Positions 35,101-50,100 of a DNA stretch of 64,000 nucleotides are shown here, piece by piece. Each line of letters begins with the position of its first letter. Positions within the stretch are counted from its first letter, which is position 1. Origin of the DNA: Agapetus fuscipes (taxonomy: Eukaryota > Arthropoda > Insecta > Trichoptera > Glossosomatidae); NCBI GenBank assembly GCA_951799405.1, contig OX637339.1:5580001-5644000 (forward strand). Direction: 5' to 3'. A model generated the notes under the pieces. The model was not told where the DNA came from, did no database searches, and saw only the letters and a program-made list of their open reading frames with translations. Both the position numbers and the translations under genes were made by a program.

Positions 35101-38100
35101 GAATAATATACAAAAAACCAATTAAATATAAACACTCAACTATTTACACCTCTTTCAAATATTTGCTGATCATGTACTTAATGGCCCTAGGATCTGCGTG
35201 CTTATCATGCTTATACCTGGAAAAAAGTGCATTGTACCACCTTACACCCAAATAATCGTAGTGATGTTGGCCGGTTGCTGTATTCTTTCTAGGAACTTTG
35301 ATTAGAAGCGACTCTCTACGCGATCTACCACTCGGGATTACAATATCCCCCGGATTATATCCGTGGATAAAGTAATCCTTATGAACTCGGTAGAGAGCCG
35401 CTCTCTTATACAATTGGTCAATTGTTAGCACCGGAAAGTCATGATATAATTGCAATGTGGAATAGTCGAAAGGCTTCTTTAACATTATTTTGATAACCAT
35501 TCTCTGCACCACCCTAAGAGGCTCGATTGTTGTTTTAAATGTGCCGCCCCATCCGACCATTCCATACTGCATCAATGACTGTCCAAGCGCAAAATAGGTA
35601 GATTTCAAAGTTTTTACCTCTAGAATATCTCTAATTTTGCGGAATAGATACATAGTAAATTTTCCTTAGTCTTTCAATAGTTGTTTCTACATGCTCCTTC
35701 CATCTAATTCTGGAATCTATTTTAATACCTAGATATTTAACACTTTCCGCTTGAGAAATTAGGGGGCATGAGCAGGAGCACGCAGTTCCACTGACCAAGA
35801 AGTTAGTACAGCTATGTATTGCTATACTAAGTGAAAAAGGAAGACCCCTATTGTAGAGAGAGAATGGAATAAAATTTGTTTTTTCGGTATTCAGAGACAG
35901 GAAATTTTTGTCGAACCAATTTTTATGTATGGTTAATTCCACGTTTGTTCTGCGAACCACCTCTACCCATGACCCTCCCCTCACAATCATAGCCGTATCA
36001 TCAGCAAAGGACAGGATTGAGGATGTGATCGGCAGAGAGAATATCTCATTGACATAAATAATAAACAATATTGGTCCAAGGACGGTGCCTTGCGGAATTC
36101 CGCGTTATTAATGCGTACCTGCTGAGTTCTATACTGCATGAAACTGCAAATCCATTTCCTCACACTGCCACATATTCCAATCCTGTTTAATTTGTTCAAT
36201 AGGCCAGTATGGCTAACGCTATCAAATGCCTTCCTTAGGTCGATAAATACACCCAGACATTTCTCTCCGGCATCTAGTGCCCTGTACACTATGGAAGTCA
36301 ACCTTGATATGACGTCGTCCGTGCCAACACCCGTTCTAAAACCGAACTGATTTTTATTAAGTAAACCCTCTCTATTAATAAAATCTATGAGCTGTTTTTT
36401 CACTATTTTTTCGAAGATTTTCGAGATATTGGACGTGAGAGTTATAGGTCTATAATTCGATATATGGGTAAAGCCACCAATTTTGCCACAAGTCGCTAAA
36501 AAGTGTTGAATAATTTTTCGCGACGATGACGTGAAAGTGACGAAAACTTTAGCGCTACCGTAGCGTGAGGGTGACTAAAACTATATAAAAATATATTTTA
36601 AAATAAGGACAGTGTTCCCTTAATTTGTATGAAAAGTTTTAATGAAAAATTTGTATGAAAAGTAAACAAATATTCATGTTTAAGCTGGCCTTTACAAGGT
36701 GACGAAAAAGAAGTGATGAAGACAATCACGCCACCGGTGTCGATGAAGTGTCAAAAAAGTAGCGAAAAATAGCCGGTCGCGTTAGTGTAAATAAAGATTG
36801 CTCGCAAACACAGTGTATTTAAGTCATAGTGATCAATGAAATTCAATAACCAATGTTTTTGGAACCTAGAGCACTACAGATCTTGGATAAAATCCTAACG
36901 TACTTTTGTAAATTTCACCAAAACGTGTGTCCCGAGGAACTGACCATTCTTCCTCACGACGAAGCTGACAAATTACTGACGCCAATTGACGTTATTGTTT
37001 TGTGTGTGTATGTGTTTTATAAATCATTAAGTGTAGCCAGTCGGATAAAACACACATCAATACGATTCACGTACAAATTGACGATGGAAATGGTCGCGTT
37101 AATGAGGTGTCGAAAAAGAAGTAAAACACGTAAAATTATTCGAGCACAGAAAAAAATAGGTTACAGTGCTTGTATCCTTATGCAATGTACTTAGAAAGGC
37201 TAGCTAGTTATATGTTTATGCCAAAATATTCAATATTTAACGTATAAAATACCTAAAACTTTACGAAAATGTTGGTCAAAGTCAGCACCTCCCAAAATTC
37301 ACCGAATTTTTACCCGAATTTTACCCGCTTTTTAGGGAAAGCATTAGAATATTTCTGTAAATAGAAATGTATTCTAAAACATTTCTATATGCCATTTAAG
37401 ACGATGAACTACTTATTTTAATTCAAGTACTTCAAAAACAGTACGAGTTCATATTTTTGAGAAACTTTACTGGAAACTTTTGAGTAGGGCAAATGTGGCA
37501 AAATTGGTGGCTTTACCCATATATATAGTTGCGTTGCTAGTATTTTATACGCAGAGTGCAGGTGGAAGGTGATTGTTTGGGAGGTCCAGGCCACGGCGAC
37601 TAATTGGATTCACAAGACTTTTTGGATGGACAGGACTCGTTTTTGCGTGTAGCGCCAATGGAGAGAAGGGGAAATGGTTCACTTACTTCGGTGATGTTGA
37701 ACTTGAGGACTTGCTTCATGTAGAAGGGCAGCTCTATGAGCAGCATGTACCAGCCCCAGTTGGAGCAGGTGTGCGCCACCAGGATGGCCAGGAAGGCAGG
37801 CGATGTCAAAATTGCTTTCCAAGGGATCGGCATCTAAATAACAATTTTATAAAGCATTCAAATCATTTCAATTTCTCTATGCTTACTATTTCACAGAAAG
37901 GTCTTTCAGAATATAAAATTTGTAGTCTTTATGAAAGAAACTACTGTCACCATCAAGGGCGTACCCAAGATCAAATCTAGGGGGGCGCAGGTTTTGGAAA
38001 ATTTTGTTGTCGACGGGGAGGGGAAGGGGGTAGACACGCAATTTGCAAGATTATTTTAATATTCCAAAATCAATATCAAAATTTATAATAATATCCCAAA

Positions 38101-41100
38101 AAAATATATCAGTAGCTTTGAAATGTCCTACATCTCTAGGCGGGGACAAGCCATGATCGAAAAATGGTCATTTTAGTAATTGTAATACAATTTAATAATG
38201 ATTTAGGTTAACTTTTTACTTCCAGGGGGGGCAGCTGCCTTCTCACTTTTTACTCACGGGCTCCTACGGAGTTTCCTAGTTACGCCCATGGTCACCATCT
38301 TGTTGAACAGTACATTTGACAGTTCACCCTGAACGTTGTCTTGCTTGTGGTTCTTTTTCTATACGTCATTAAAAATATCACGATTGACATATCTAAAGTT
38401 ATTAGAAGTGGTGTCGAGGATGTGTTCAAAATTGTGGAGTATTTTATTGAAATAAAAAATAAAATGATGCGAATTAATTTTCAGATTATAGTCCCAAATA
38501 TCACAGAAGCAAGTCATAAAGATATTTTTCCGTCCACCGACGCCGACTTGATAGGACCTGGGGGTGTTTGAGCCCCCACAAAAGTATTGTCAGTAGGGCT
38601 GAACCCCATCAATATTACATCCTGAATGCGATTGGAAAAAAAGATAAGTCGGGGCCCCTGTGCATTGTGTTATTGCAACCTTTATTTTCTCCTGCGAGGC
38701 AGAGGTCCCGAGGGCTTTCTGTATCATGCTCCTCTCTTCCTCCTCTATGTAGGCCTGCTCCTCCGGCTTGTCCCTGATGAAGACCACCCACAGACAGCAC
38801 CAGGGCACCGAGAGGCCGCCCATCACATAGAAGACATACTCCCAACCTAAAATATGATAATTATTAATAAAATAAATGTCCTGCACTCCGAGTATAAAAC
38901 ATTATGTCAATCTCACTTTGTTTGCATAAGTAGAAAATGTAATGTATTGAATATAGGATGGCACTCCTAGAGAGTGACTTAGTTGTTGTACTTTTTTTTA
39001 TTTGCGCGATCAAGCTAAGTTTATGCCATGTCTTATACTTTAACTCGTGAGTCACGGGTTGGATTCTATTTTCATTGTATCTGAGTGTTCTTTAAGCAGC
39101 AAAGTTATGTTAACATTTAAGATTCATTTTTAAATGTTAGCCCACAAGGAGACACTCTTAGACATAGTGCATGTGTACCTACGTACAAAATAATTATCAA
39201 AATGAACATAAACCCTGCAATTCTTGCTGCCCTGACTACAAGTATAATCCAAATCTCACTTGATTAATTCATATAATTAATGCACTAGATTAGATTATTA
39301 CATATTAGTGGTTACAAATACGAGGAAGTTGTGGTGAATTAATAAGTGAGAAAATAAATCAGAATTTCAATGAGATTGAGTGCGTTTCCGCTCCCTCCCC
39401 CTCTCCCCCTCAAATCCAGCCTCTCCCTGTAACCTGTTGACGCTTTCAATTTGAAGATCATTTTTCCCAAAATGGTACCTGATCCAAATAAGATTAAGAA
39501 CCACGGTTTTAAAGTATTTTTTGTATAGTTAAATAGCAAATTATAAAATAAACTTTTAAGGCTTTATACCAGAAAATTATCATTGTATGCCATGATATAG
39601 TTAAATTAAAGTAAATAAAGTTTGAAGCTTTCACTTTCATGCTCGGCATCAGACAACAAAGTCTTTAAGGTAAGGCCAACAAAGGTAGACAACAAAGCTT
39701 TTCTATAAGTCAACGTTTCGCTCTCATGAGCGGAAAGCATTCTCAAGGCTAGTTATCAAACAAAACTTAAGGACATTTGCCATCTATAAAGTTCTTTCAA
39801 TTTATATTTTGGAATCTTGTTGTAAGCACATGCTTTAAATAAACATATTTACCATAGAGCACAGAGAGGATACCCGCTCCAAGCATAGACAAGACAGTCC
39901 CCAAAGCTGTTCCGGCATAGACCAGGGCGGCCATGAAGCCCCTCTCAGCTGGTGGGGCCCAGTGGGACAACATCACATGGACAGCGGGAAATGTGACGCC
40001 CTACGGCAATACACCACCTTGTTACAACACACATCCACCTCTCCTCTCCTATCTGCAGAAGCCCTATCCTTGGAAGAGAATACCGAAGTCTTATCAGATC
40101 ATAATATTTACAATTTCAGATCGGTGGCACATCCAGAACAATGAGGAACTGTACAGCATCTACAATGCCTCATTATCTCAACCACTGACGTATAATATCT
40201 TCTTTAATCTCAAGCCTATGATTTAATAGACACACAATTTGATAGATGGGTGGCCACAAGTTTGTATAATTCTTCGTAAACCCCCTCTTACGACTTGTAG
40301 ACCCCCATTTTTATGTCAGGTCAATGTAGACCCCCATCGAGTATCCCGTAGACCCCCAGGGGTCGATATCGACCACTTTGGGAATCACTGGTTTAGAGTG
40401 TAGTCACACCGAGAGCACTTTTGTTCTCTGTCTATCTTAAGACGATCTGTGTTAATGTAAGTATAAATGGATATACATAGCATCTATTTGCGTTAGAAAA
40501 ATTTCCAGTTCTCTTTATTATAGGTGAATGATACACATATGAAATGCTGAGATTGTGATGGATCAGAAATGTGCAGAGAATGCCAGATTGTCTTTTGTCC
40601 ATAGGACTTCTTATGTTATTTGGAATTTTGGGTTAATCCAAAAAGACTTGAATATTTTCTTCCTGGAATGGAGTTTTTGCAGATGCAACAGCTTACAAAG
40701 AAGGAGTTGACAAAGCTTACATAACAAGACATAACAATAACCACCACCATTTCATTCTCTGCACTGATAAAAAAGAATGCTCTATCTGCCACTCTAAAAA
40801 TAAGAAAACACTGAAGCGCTATTCTGCTAAATTCCTTACACTTGGATATCAATCCAAGTCAGAGCTTGCTAGCGCTTGCGAAAGAACTCCATAGATAAAA
40901 AATCACAGTTTATCTTATTTTTGGACACAAATCTCTATCTCGTGGCCTTAAGGTCATAAGGAATTTAGCAGATTAGTGCTTCTGGTGTTAGATCACCCTG
41001 CAGGTTAATGTCATTGGTGAAAATATGTTGGCATTTACTGCAGTTATTCTACATCAGTTAGACTCGCAGCTCCTTAGTAGCCACTTAGATAGCGCCTAGA

Positions 41101-44100
41101 ATTATTTTAGAATTTTTCTCAACAAGTTGATGACATTGGTGAACAGACGTTGGCATGTTTTGAAATTAGATTGTCATCAGGTTTTAGAAAAATAATAAAA
41201 AGACATTGGCATGTATTTAAGTTCGGCTACAATCCAGCATATTGATGACATTGGTGAAAAGATGACATGTAAGTATTTCAGGTTGTCTGCTGCTAGGTTT
41301 ATAACAATGATGAGAAGACATTGGTATGTATTTCAGTTAGACCACCTCCTAATAAGTTGATGACATTGGTGAGAAGATGTATTTACAATGTCACAGGTCA
41401 TTTGGCAAATTATGAGCAGATTGGTGAGAAGATGTTGAAATGTTTTGAAGTTATTTCGTCATCAGGTTAACAACATTATTGATATATTGATGTATATGTA
41501 TTTTAGTTAGACCACCACCAAGCAGACTGATGACATTGATGAAGAGACGTTGATGCTAAGTAAGTCCACCACCAGATTGCCGGTGTTCCTGTGGCTTACC
41601 CAGCAGATTCATGACGTTGGTGCCCGTGAAGTAGGCCTTGCCCCCGCCCAGGGCTGAGCCCACGTGCAGCATGAAGAACATCCTCCTCTGCTCCGTGGGT
41701 AGCGCCCAGCGCCGGATCAGGCAGTGCAGGGCTGGGATGGCCACACCCTGACACAGAGACACCACTACACCACAACAACGCTACACGCCTGACTATTAGC
41801 ATGCCTACCTGCATATCTGCTTCTCTTAAGCATTGCAATCAATGAAGATTCCTTGACTTATGGGTTGGTATGAGGCTGACCTCCCATACTGTAAAGAATG
41901 ATTCACTTTGCCCATGTCACCCCTTTTGAAAAGTTGCAGAGCTTATGGACCTACACCGTTTGAACTGAAAGAGTTGGAAATCGGAACTATTAACGCCGCC
42001 ATTTTGTAAAGCATCACTTTTGATAGCTCAACGTGAAGTTAGCTGAGTTAGCAGAACTGAAGGTTAGGAAGTATTTTGCTGAAGAAGAACAAAATAATAT
42101 GCATTGGTTTTTTTGGGCCCTAAAGTCAGGACAGCCCCCTTCTTCTACTCTTAGTTGAAGCCATGAAATAATATATTATGCACTTGTATTTTTGCTTCTC
42201 TTAGGCATTTCAATCAGTAACTCAGATTCCGATTCAATATCACAAAATTCTTCTTCTTCCTCCTCTTGTGTTAGATCTATTGAACTGTTGTCTCGGAGGT
42301 CCCCTCATGTGACACTGGAGACCAGCTGTCCCTCCACCTCAAAGAGAGTCTGCCTGGTGGGCGCTGACCAATTGGCAGTTCCTTTGCAGCAACATTTGCT
42401 ATCCAGTCTGCATCCATTCTGAGCATCTTCTGAATTCTATTCTCTTCTTCATCCACCAGACAACATCATCAGCCTTACACACTTTTCGGATTTCTGTGAT
42501 TTTATTTTACATTTCTGTGATTGATGTAAAATCTAGACTCAAAACAAGTCTATTAATGGTTAGTTCCCTATTCTTTCATAGCTAACATTTATAATATCGA
42601 TACTGGAGAGTTGCTTTCAGGGATCTGTTGCTGAGGCCTGTAAGAGCTGGAGCTTTCAGATGTTTCGCTCATGCCTTCAAAACGTTTGGAATCTCCAGCA
42701 GATCCTGGACAGTAAACTTTCCAGTATCAGCAATTGGCCGTGGTAAGCCTTAGATTCCTATTTTAAATTGACAATGTCTCAAAATCAGTTGCGTGTAGAA
42801 ACAGCAAACTTTGGAAACAGACGACTCCTACAAAATACATTCTGTACCAAAAATAACAGATATTTTTTTAGCTGTCTGGGATCTCAGATTATTAAGAAGC
42901 TTTTTTCACTTACGCCACCAATTCCTTCTCCTATCCTCATTGCGATGACTCCCGTGTAGTGAATGTTGGCCATGACTGGTGTCAGCAAGGTGCAGATGAC
43001 ATTGATGAACACGCTGAAGAACATCACCCACTTGGCTGAGAACAATTCAGCTATTCTTCCTCCTGTAAACACAAAGATAGACAGATAGAAACAAACACGT
43101 GTCGGGAAAAGTAGACCATAATCTATAATCTACGTTGCAAAGATACAATACAACAGTTGTCAATATCGATTGCCATTTAAATTGTCTCTAAGCCTGCTCT
43201 GAGCTGGATTTGTGTCAGCCTAAGTTTGCATACATTTGAAGGTTAGGTTTGAGCGTGCGTTGAGCTCGGGACGCAAGCCTAACTCCTTTAGAAATGTTCA
43301 AGAATCAAAATTAAGCAAAAGGTGGGCTCAACGGACGACGAAAATGTCTAAGAATAGGACCGATTGATATTTAATGCTTATATTTGCATGCCCACAAGCA
43401 GGCACATAATATAAGTTTGCGCTAACACATGCTGTGCCTGCATGTGTACATATTAAATATACCAAACCTCACATGAACATAAAATTTTCAACTCCTGCCG
43501 CGTTTCCCTGAAACGGGGTGGCATTTGCAAGGGTGAACCAAGTTTGTATAGCGTGGGGGTCAGCCTGATACCAACCTATGTGATGTTTTGATTAATTAAA
43601 GTGTTAATTAATGGCAAATGGCTTGGTTAATTTTGATATAATTTATTTGGATTAATTGTATTTTTAATATTACTTTCCTTGACTTGTCATCCCTGTTTCA
43701 GAAAATGGCAGCAAGAGTTGCAGGGCTTATGTTCATTTAAGTTTATTATTGTTGTTATTATTGTTAAGTTGTTATTACTGTTATTATTAAGTTTAGGGTT
43801 TTCATTTTATTTCTACACATTCAGTATGTGTAAGCGTGAACTTACACTCGTCTGCTCGTGGATATGCGTTAATTATGAAAATTATATTATGGAAAGATAG
43901 ATCATAGGTAGGTAAAGGGTTGGCTTTACGCCAACCACTTCACTTGAAGTGGGGTTTTCCCAGCTCCCGAGCGGGGGTGGATCTCATTTCTTGTGAAGGC
44001 TGGGTAAAACTTAAAAGTATTTTGATTTGAGTTGCATAGAATGCAAGCATTCTAACAATTGAGCTATCGACCAGGAAAATATTGTCAAAAAATATGTTTG

Positions 44101-47100
44101 TATGGGTATATTGCCATCTAGTGAAAGAGCTTGGAAGCTTTTTAGAAGAACAATATTTTAATTTTTACTTATTTTTTTTCTGAACAAAAAACTAGCTTAT
44201 TCAGTAAAATAAATATTTTCCATATTTTATTAGGTAAATTAATGATTCATTGTAAGTAAATTTTAACCCTTCAACTGCGGGTGACACACATAGGCGTCAA
44301 GTGTGAACTTGCATACAATGCAGCTGTCAATCATAGACGTCATCTTATCCCTGACATCAGTGTTAAAGAATCCAATAGCCTACAAGTGAAAATATGTGCT
44401 ACACCTTTGTGATCTTTGCTTTTGAATAACTAATACATGTGACTGTTCACATAGTTTGATGTGTCGTCAATCAATTAAGGTAGAAAATCAAGAAACATGA
44501 AAAAATGAGCTTGAAAAAGTATTTCGTACTGGGGGTATTCATAAAGCCAGAATATTCAGAAGCGAAAAGGTTAAGCATTTACGTAAAAAAGTAGGTACTT
44601 AAAGTATAAATTTAATTTTCTTTTTGATCTAAAAGTACACAATAGTATGTAAATTAAATAAGTTCCCACAATTGTTACCCATTATAATTACATCAATTTT
44701 ATTAAGCATTGATGCTTGATGTTGAATAAAATGACTACTTACAGCTTAATTGTAGTTTTGCTAATCAATAACCACAATTACAGATTAAACATTGAAAAGT
44801 TCAGGTTTTCCTTTATTGAGGTTCGTTTAAGGTTAACATGAGGTCGGAACATTTTTAAATGTGGAACTTTGTACAAGATAAAAAATAAACTTTATTTTTG
44901 ATTACGGTGAGGTTGTTTTATTTTTTATCTTGTAAGATGAAAGATCACAAAGAGAATGCCTCTACAATCAATGAAATTAGAACTTTTTTCTTGGCCAGCA
45001 AACGTTAGTCTTGTATAGGGGCCGTCCATAAATTACGTCATCGATTTTGGCCGATTTTCGAGCCCCCCCCCCCTTACAATCATCCTATAATCATTATCTA
45101 ATGACCCCCCCCCCCCTCCCCTTCTTGCTGTAATAATGGATGAGCTTAATAATTAATAATGTTATATGACTTACATAATATTTTGCAAATTTTGTAGAAA
45201 TTGGTATTTACAAGAACGACGTCACTTTTGGAACTCGTACATCATTTGCCATCATCACCAGATCAGACTACCCCCCCTTAATGCGAATGACGTAATATAT
45301 GGACAGCCCCATGGGACTGCCGTCCATAGCAACCAATAGCAAAACATTTGTATACCTTTACTTTAGCAAACCTGCCGGTCGATGACACAATATTGTCCAT
45401 GCCAATTCATCTGCGAACCTCATTGTCTGCCTGTTGAAATTGATATCCGTCGTATAAAACCTTTTTAAAAATGTTATTAATAACTGAATGTCATTTTTAA
45501 TATACTTATCTATCTAATCTAATCTAATCTAATCTAAGTTGCAAAGATATGTTACATTGGAGAATCACATTACATGCATTCTCACAACCAGACACGTACA
45601 AGTTCGCGCTTGCACATGCCTCATGTGAACCTACAACATAAAAACCAAATCTCAAATGGACATACACCCTGCAACTCTTGCCGTCCTTCCCTGAGACAGG
45701 GGTGACATTGGCAAAGTGAACCATTTTTACAGCATGGGTGGTCAGCCGCATACCAACCTATAAGTCAAGGAACACACACACACGACAAATTAATATCTAT
45801 ACTTACTTCATTTTCAAAATGAAACTTAGATAGCCGCAATTGGTTCTATATGAATCATTGTCATTTGAATTTCCAACTTCTTGCCATGTTGTCTTATTCG
45901 ATGAGTGGAATCTATTTATTTGCGCGCATGGAGTTCTAAATCCGTGTTTGCGCGGGTAAGAGAGCCAACCTTGCACCAACCACTTAAATCAAAGACAGGT
46001 TGGTGCTATGGCCGAGGGATCAAGTGGCTGATATTTCTAGCATATTTGGAATAGAATAACGTTGGTTCGATCCCCGCTTGGGTCATTTGACCATAACTTT
46101 GATCCCGGTTCAACAGACGTCATTGGGTAATTATTAATTAATAATTCATCAAAAATATTTAATAATGAATTATTGATTGATGATATTAATACCTGTTTCT
46201 GGCCAGGCAGAATAGGTTGGTGAATTGCATTCCTCTTCACAAATTTATTTAAAAAAAAACAGAGTTTCCAGGCTATATATAAGCCTCGATTACTAGAGGG
46301 TAATTTTCAGCTGTCCGTCATAACATTTTTAAATAAATTACAATTTGGGACAAGTGAAGCTTAGATTGACTGGCTTTGTAAGCTGAAAGACAAACCTGGG
46401 ATCTGTGAGATGAAATACCCCCAGAAGTAGCAGCTGAGGATGACTCCTTGAAGGGGCTCGGACCAGACAAACGGACCATCCTGGAACAAATGATTTCATA
46501 TTTATTTTATTGCATTTGAAGGTCAAAACAAACGAGAATAGTCAAGTTTGTAAGTGTGTCTGAGTATAAAAACACAACTAAGCTACTTATATAGTGTAAC
46601 TGCTTGCCTATGTTAACTCCGAAGGGGTCGCATGTGGCGATTTGTGATCTTTTGTCAGATAAGACATTATTCTGGTGCCATCCCAATTTTTGAGCTATCC
46701 TCTATAGCAGTGTTTTTCAACCTTTTTCATGACACGACCCCCCTAGTATCAAAAAATATTTCGCGACCCCCCAACCCTTTTTTAAATATATTTAATTTAA
46801 AATAATAATTTTAACTCTTAATCGACTTTTTATTTAAGTCTCACAAATTATATGTTGTATCAAAAAACTGAAGTTTTCTCGACCTCTCGCGACCCCCCAC
46901 TACAGAGTACAGAGGCTCCGCGACCCCCCAGGGGGTCGCGACCCACAGGTTGAAAAACGCTGCTCTATAGGTTGGTATGAGGCTGACCACCCATGCCGTA
47001 ACAAAATTGGTTCACTTTGCCTATGTCACCTCTGTTGCAGGGAAGGTAGGCAAAATTAATGTTTATATTACATATGTAGGTATATATATTTTATTGCATA

Positions 47101-50100
47101 TAATTTTTTTTTATAGCTATTGCTAATTTATACCTAATATTAGTTGCAAGGTGAATGTTCATTTGAGTTTTGGATTTTGGATATAAAATAAGGGTTTTTT
47201 GAGGTGATCTTCAATTTTCAGAGCAAAATGTATAGTTTGTATTATTATTGAAAGCTGTCTGTTCAAGTAATTTTAATTTTGCAGTAGGTACCTATGACCA
47301 TTGATCCCTTTTGTATCAAAAATAGCACTTCTATGGCTAGTATTTTAGATTAACCTTTTTCCTATCAACAAAATGACAATGAATTTTTGTAAGAAATAGG
47401 GAAATTTCACAAAAAAAAATTCTTGTGCATTTAAATTCCTTTATATTTGCTTATCATAAAACTTCTTGAATTTTATTTTTACTTGCTTTTTTTACAAAGT
47501 TATTCATGTTCAAAAAATGAAGTTTGAATTTACGCGCCAAAACGCTCCTTGGATTGAATTTTCGGCTGTGACGTCATTTTCTTTGACTTTCTATAGCCAT
47601 CGCAATACCAACAGCGTTGTCGATACAAGAAAATGACGTCACGGGGGCTACAAATTTCGTTGACGGATCGCACATCCGTTTCAAAACCGGTCAAAATTTT
47701 CAAAAGATCTTTTTCAAATTTAAAATTATGTAAATTTATTTTGGACTTGAAATTAGGCCCTTGTTAATATGCTTATCGTAATCTAACAAAATTATACACT
47801 TTGTACCAAATTCCTCACTATTGCAAATACCCTATGATACACTTTATATATTTTTTACTTTTCGGAATCAATAATGATAAATACATGTAGGTAATAATGG
47901 ATTTCAAATTGGGTGTCAATAATTTTTTATTAACCCTTTTACTGCCGAGAAATTAAAAATTAAATTTTTATTTCGTATGGCAACCCACAAAACAAAAAAT
48001 ATTATGACGCAATGATTATTATCATTAAATATCACTATTATAACGAATGCTACTCAAAAAATATTAAAGAAAATCAGAAAAGTCATTTTTGAGTATCAAA
48101 ATCTCATTTACAATTTTCAACTGTTAGGGAGACATCTTGAATTTTCTTAAAAGTGCAAAATGTTTTCCCAATCACTCACCTGCATGCATCTGACAGCAAG
48201 TTGTGTTACGTATTACATGTCGTCTACAAGGAGATCTGTGAGGATTAACGTTTTTGCTTTCCTGGGACTCACTCATAACGTTTAAAGCATGTAACAGCAG
48301 GTTACAGCACGCAACAGCACGCGACGGCACGTGACGGCACGTAACAACATGTGACAGCACGTAACAGCACGCGAAAGCACGAGACTGCACGTGACAGCAC
48401 GTGACGGCACGTGATGGCGTGTGACAGCACGTAACAGCACGTAACAACACGTGACAGCACGTGACGGCACATGACAGCTGGTGACAGCACGTAATAGCAC
48501 GTAACAGTAGGTGACAGCACGTGACAGCTCGAAACAGCACGTGACAGCACGTGAAAGCTCGAAACAGCACGTAACAACTTGAAATAACAGCACGTAACAG
48601 CCTGTAATATCACTTAATCTGACACCTCTGCGGCACCAACAACACCTCTGCGGCACCCTTCCAGGGTGACATAGACCCCCAAGACCCCCAAGACTCTCAA
48701 GAATTGGAGAGCCTCCCGCACAGGATTCCTTAGAAAAAAAAATCTCACTTAATATCACGTAAAAGCACGTAACATCACGATAAAGCACGTAACATCACGA
48801 TAAAGCACGTAACATCACGATAAAGTACGTAACATCACGATAAAGCACGTAACATCACGATAAAGCACGTAACATCACGATAAAGCACGTAACATCACGA
48901 TAAAGCACGTAACATCACGATAAAGCACGTAACATCACGATAAAGCACGTAACATCACGATAAAGCACGTAACATCACGATAAAGCACGTAACATCACGA
49001 TAAAGCACGAATCTGACATATTTCTGCGCACTCTTTGTATAATAATAGACATCAATAGTGTAATATAATATTATTAATAGAAGGCGGCCAAAATAAATTG
49101 CGTGAATTGGAGCAATGTTCTCCTATAATAAATATACATATTTGCGCTGATTTGGAACAATCAGCATTGATTGAAAAGGTCTTGACTACACTTGTTGGTT
49201 TGTGGGCATACATCTGAGAGCTTTAAATGAATATATCCTTGCAACTTAGATTATAGATTATAGATTGAAAAGGTCTTCCATTTAATTTCAAGTACTTTTG
49301 TAGCTGCGTGACATAATGAAGAGTGGACCATTTTGAGGGAAAAAAATATACCTGACGAACAATTTAAAACTAAATATCCACAGCATGTAATGCTGTTATT
49401 TATGCCACTGCTTAGTAATGATAGTCTTTGTAACACGAGTGCTAGTTTGTGCCATGAGGCGCAGCCGAATGGCATAATAGAAAGCACGAGTGTTACAAAG
49501 GCTAATTACGTGCAGTGGCATACAATACTTTTTCTACGACCATGAAAGAATTAACAAAATAGTGAATAATAGTAATTATAATGTACTCGTCCATTTGAAG
49601 TAATTATAACCTTACCTTTGCCAAAACGTGTGATTTATCATTTCCTTCGATTATCGAATCTAACCTAAGTTGTAAAGATAAATTATATTTAGGTTTCATA
49701 TTGAATTTATGCCCACAAGCCGACACATATAAGGTCGCGCTTTTACATCCTGCATATAAGCTTAAACATTCAAACCCAAAACTCAAATAAACATATGCTA
49801 TGCAGTTGTATTGGCACTTGAACCAAGTTTTTACAGCATAGGTGATCAACCTCATACCCACCTATTAACCAAGTAACTTTTTGAGTTTGTTTATTTTTTG
49901 CGGTGAAAATTTTTGTATTTGTTTTCCTTTCAAGCCTTTTATTTTCCTTTGAAAAAAGGAAAGCTTTATTTGGAGCATTCCGATAAATAAATTCGATAAA
50001 TTTTAGCACTATTAACAATTATTATTTGACTCTACACATAAAATATATTTATTTTCATCTGAACAGGGCTGGAAGTCTCATCACCACGGTAATTCCTACC

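Noticed and set aside
39853..41747. Exon 5a as a decayed pseudo-exon
   Set aside because: Considered because its sequence is diverged, but the equal length, equal phases, good splice sites and lack of stops make chance retention unlikely. It stays as a candidate alternative exon.
48172..48788. Cys/Val-rich frames of 103-168 codons on the minus strand
   Set aside because: They are translations of the 10-bp CACGTG array, open in all three frames, with no sign of a gene.
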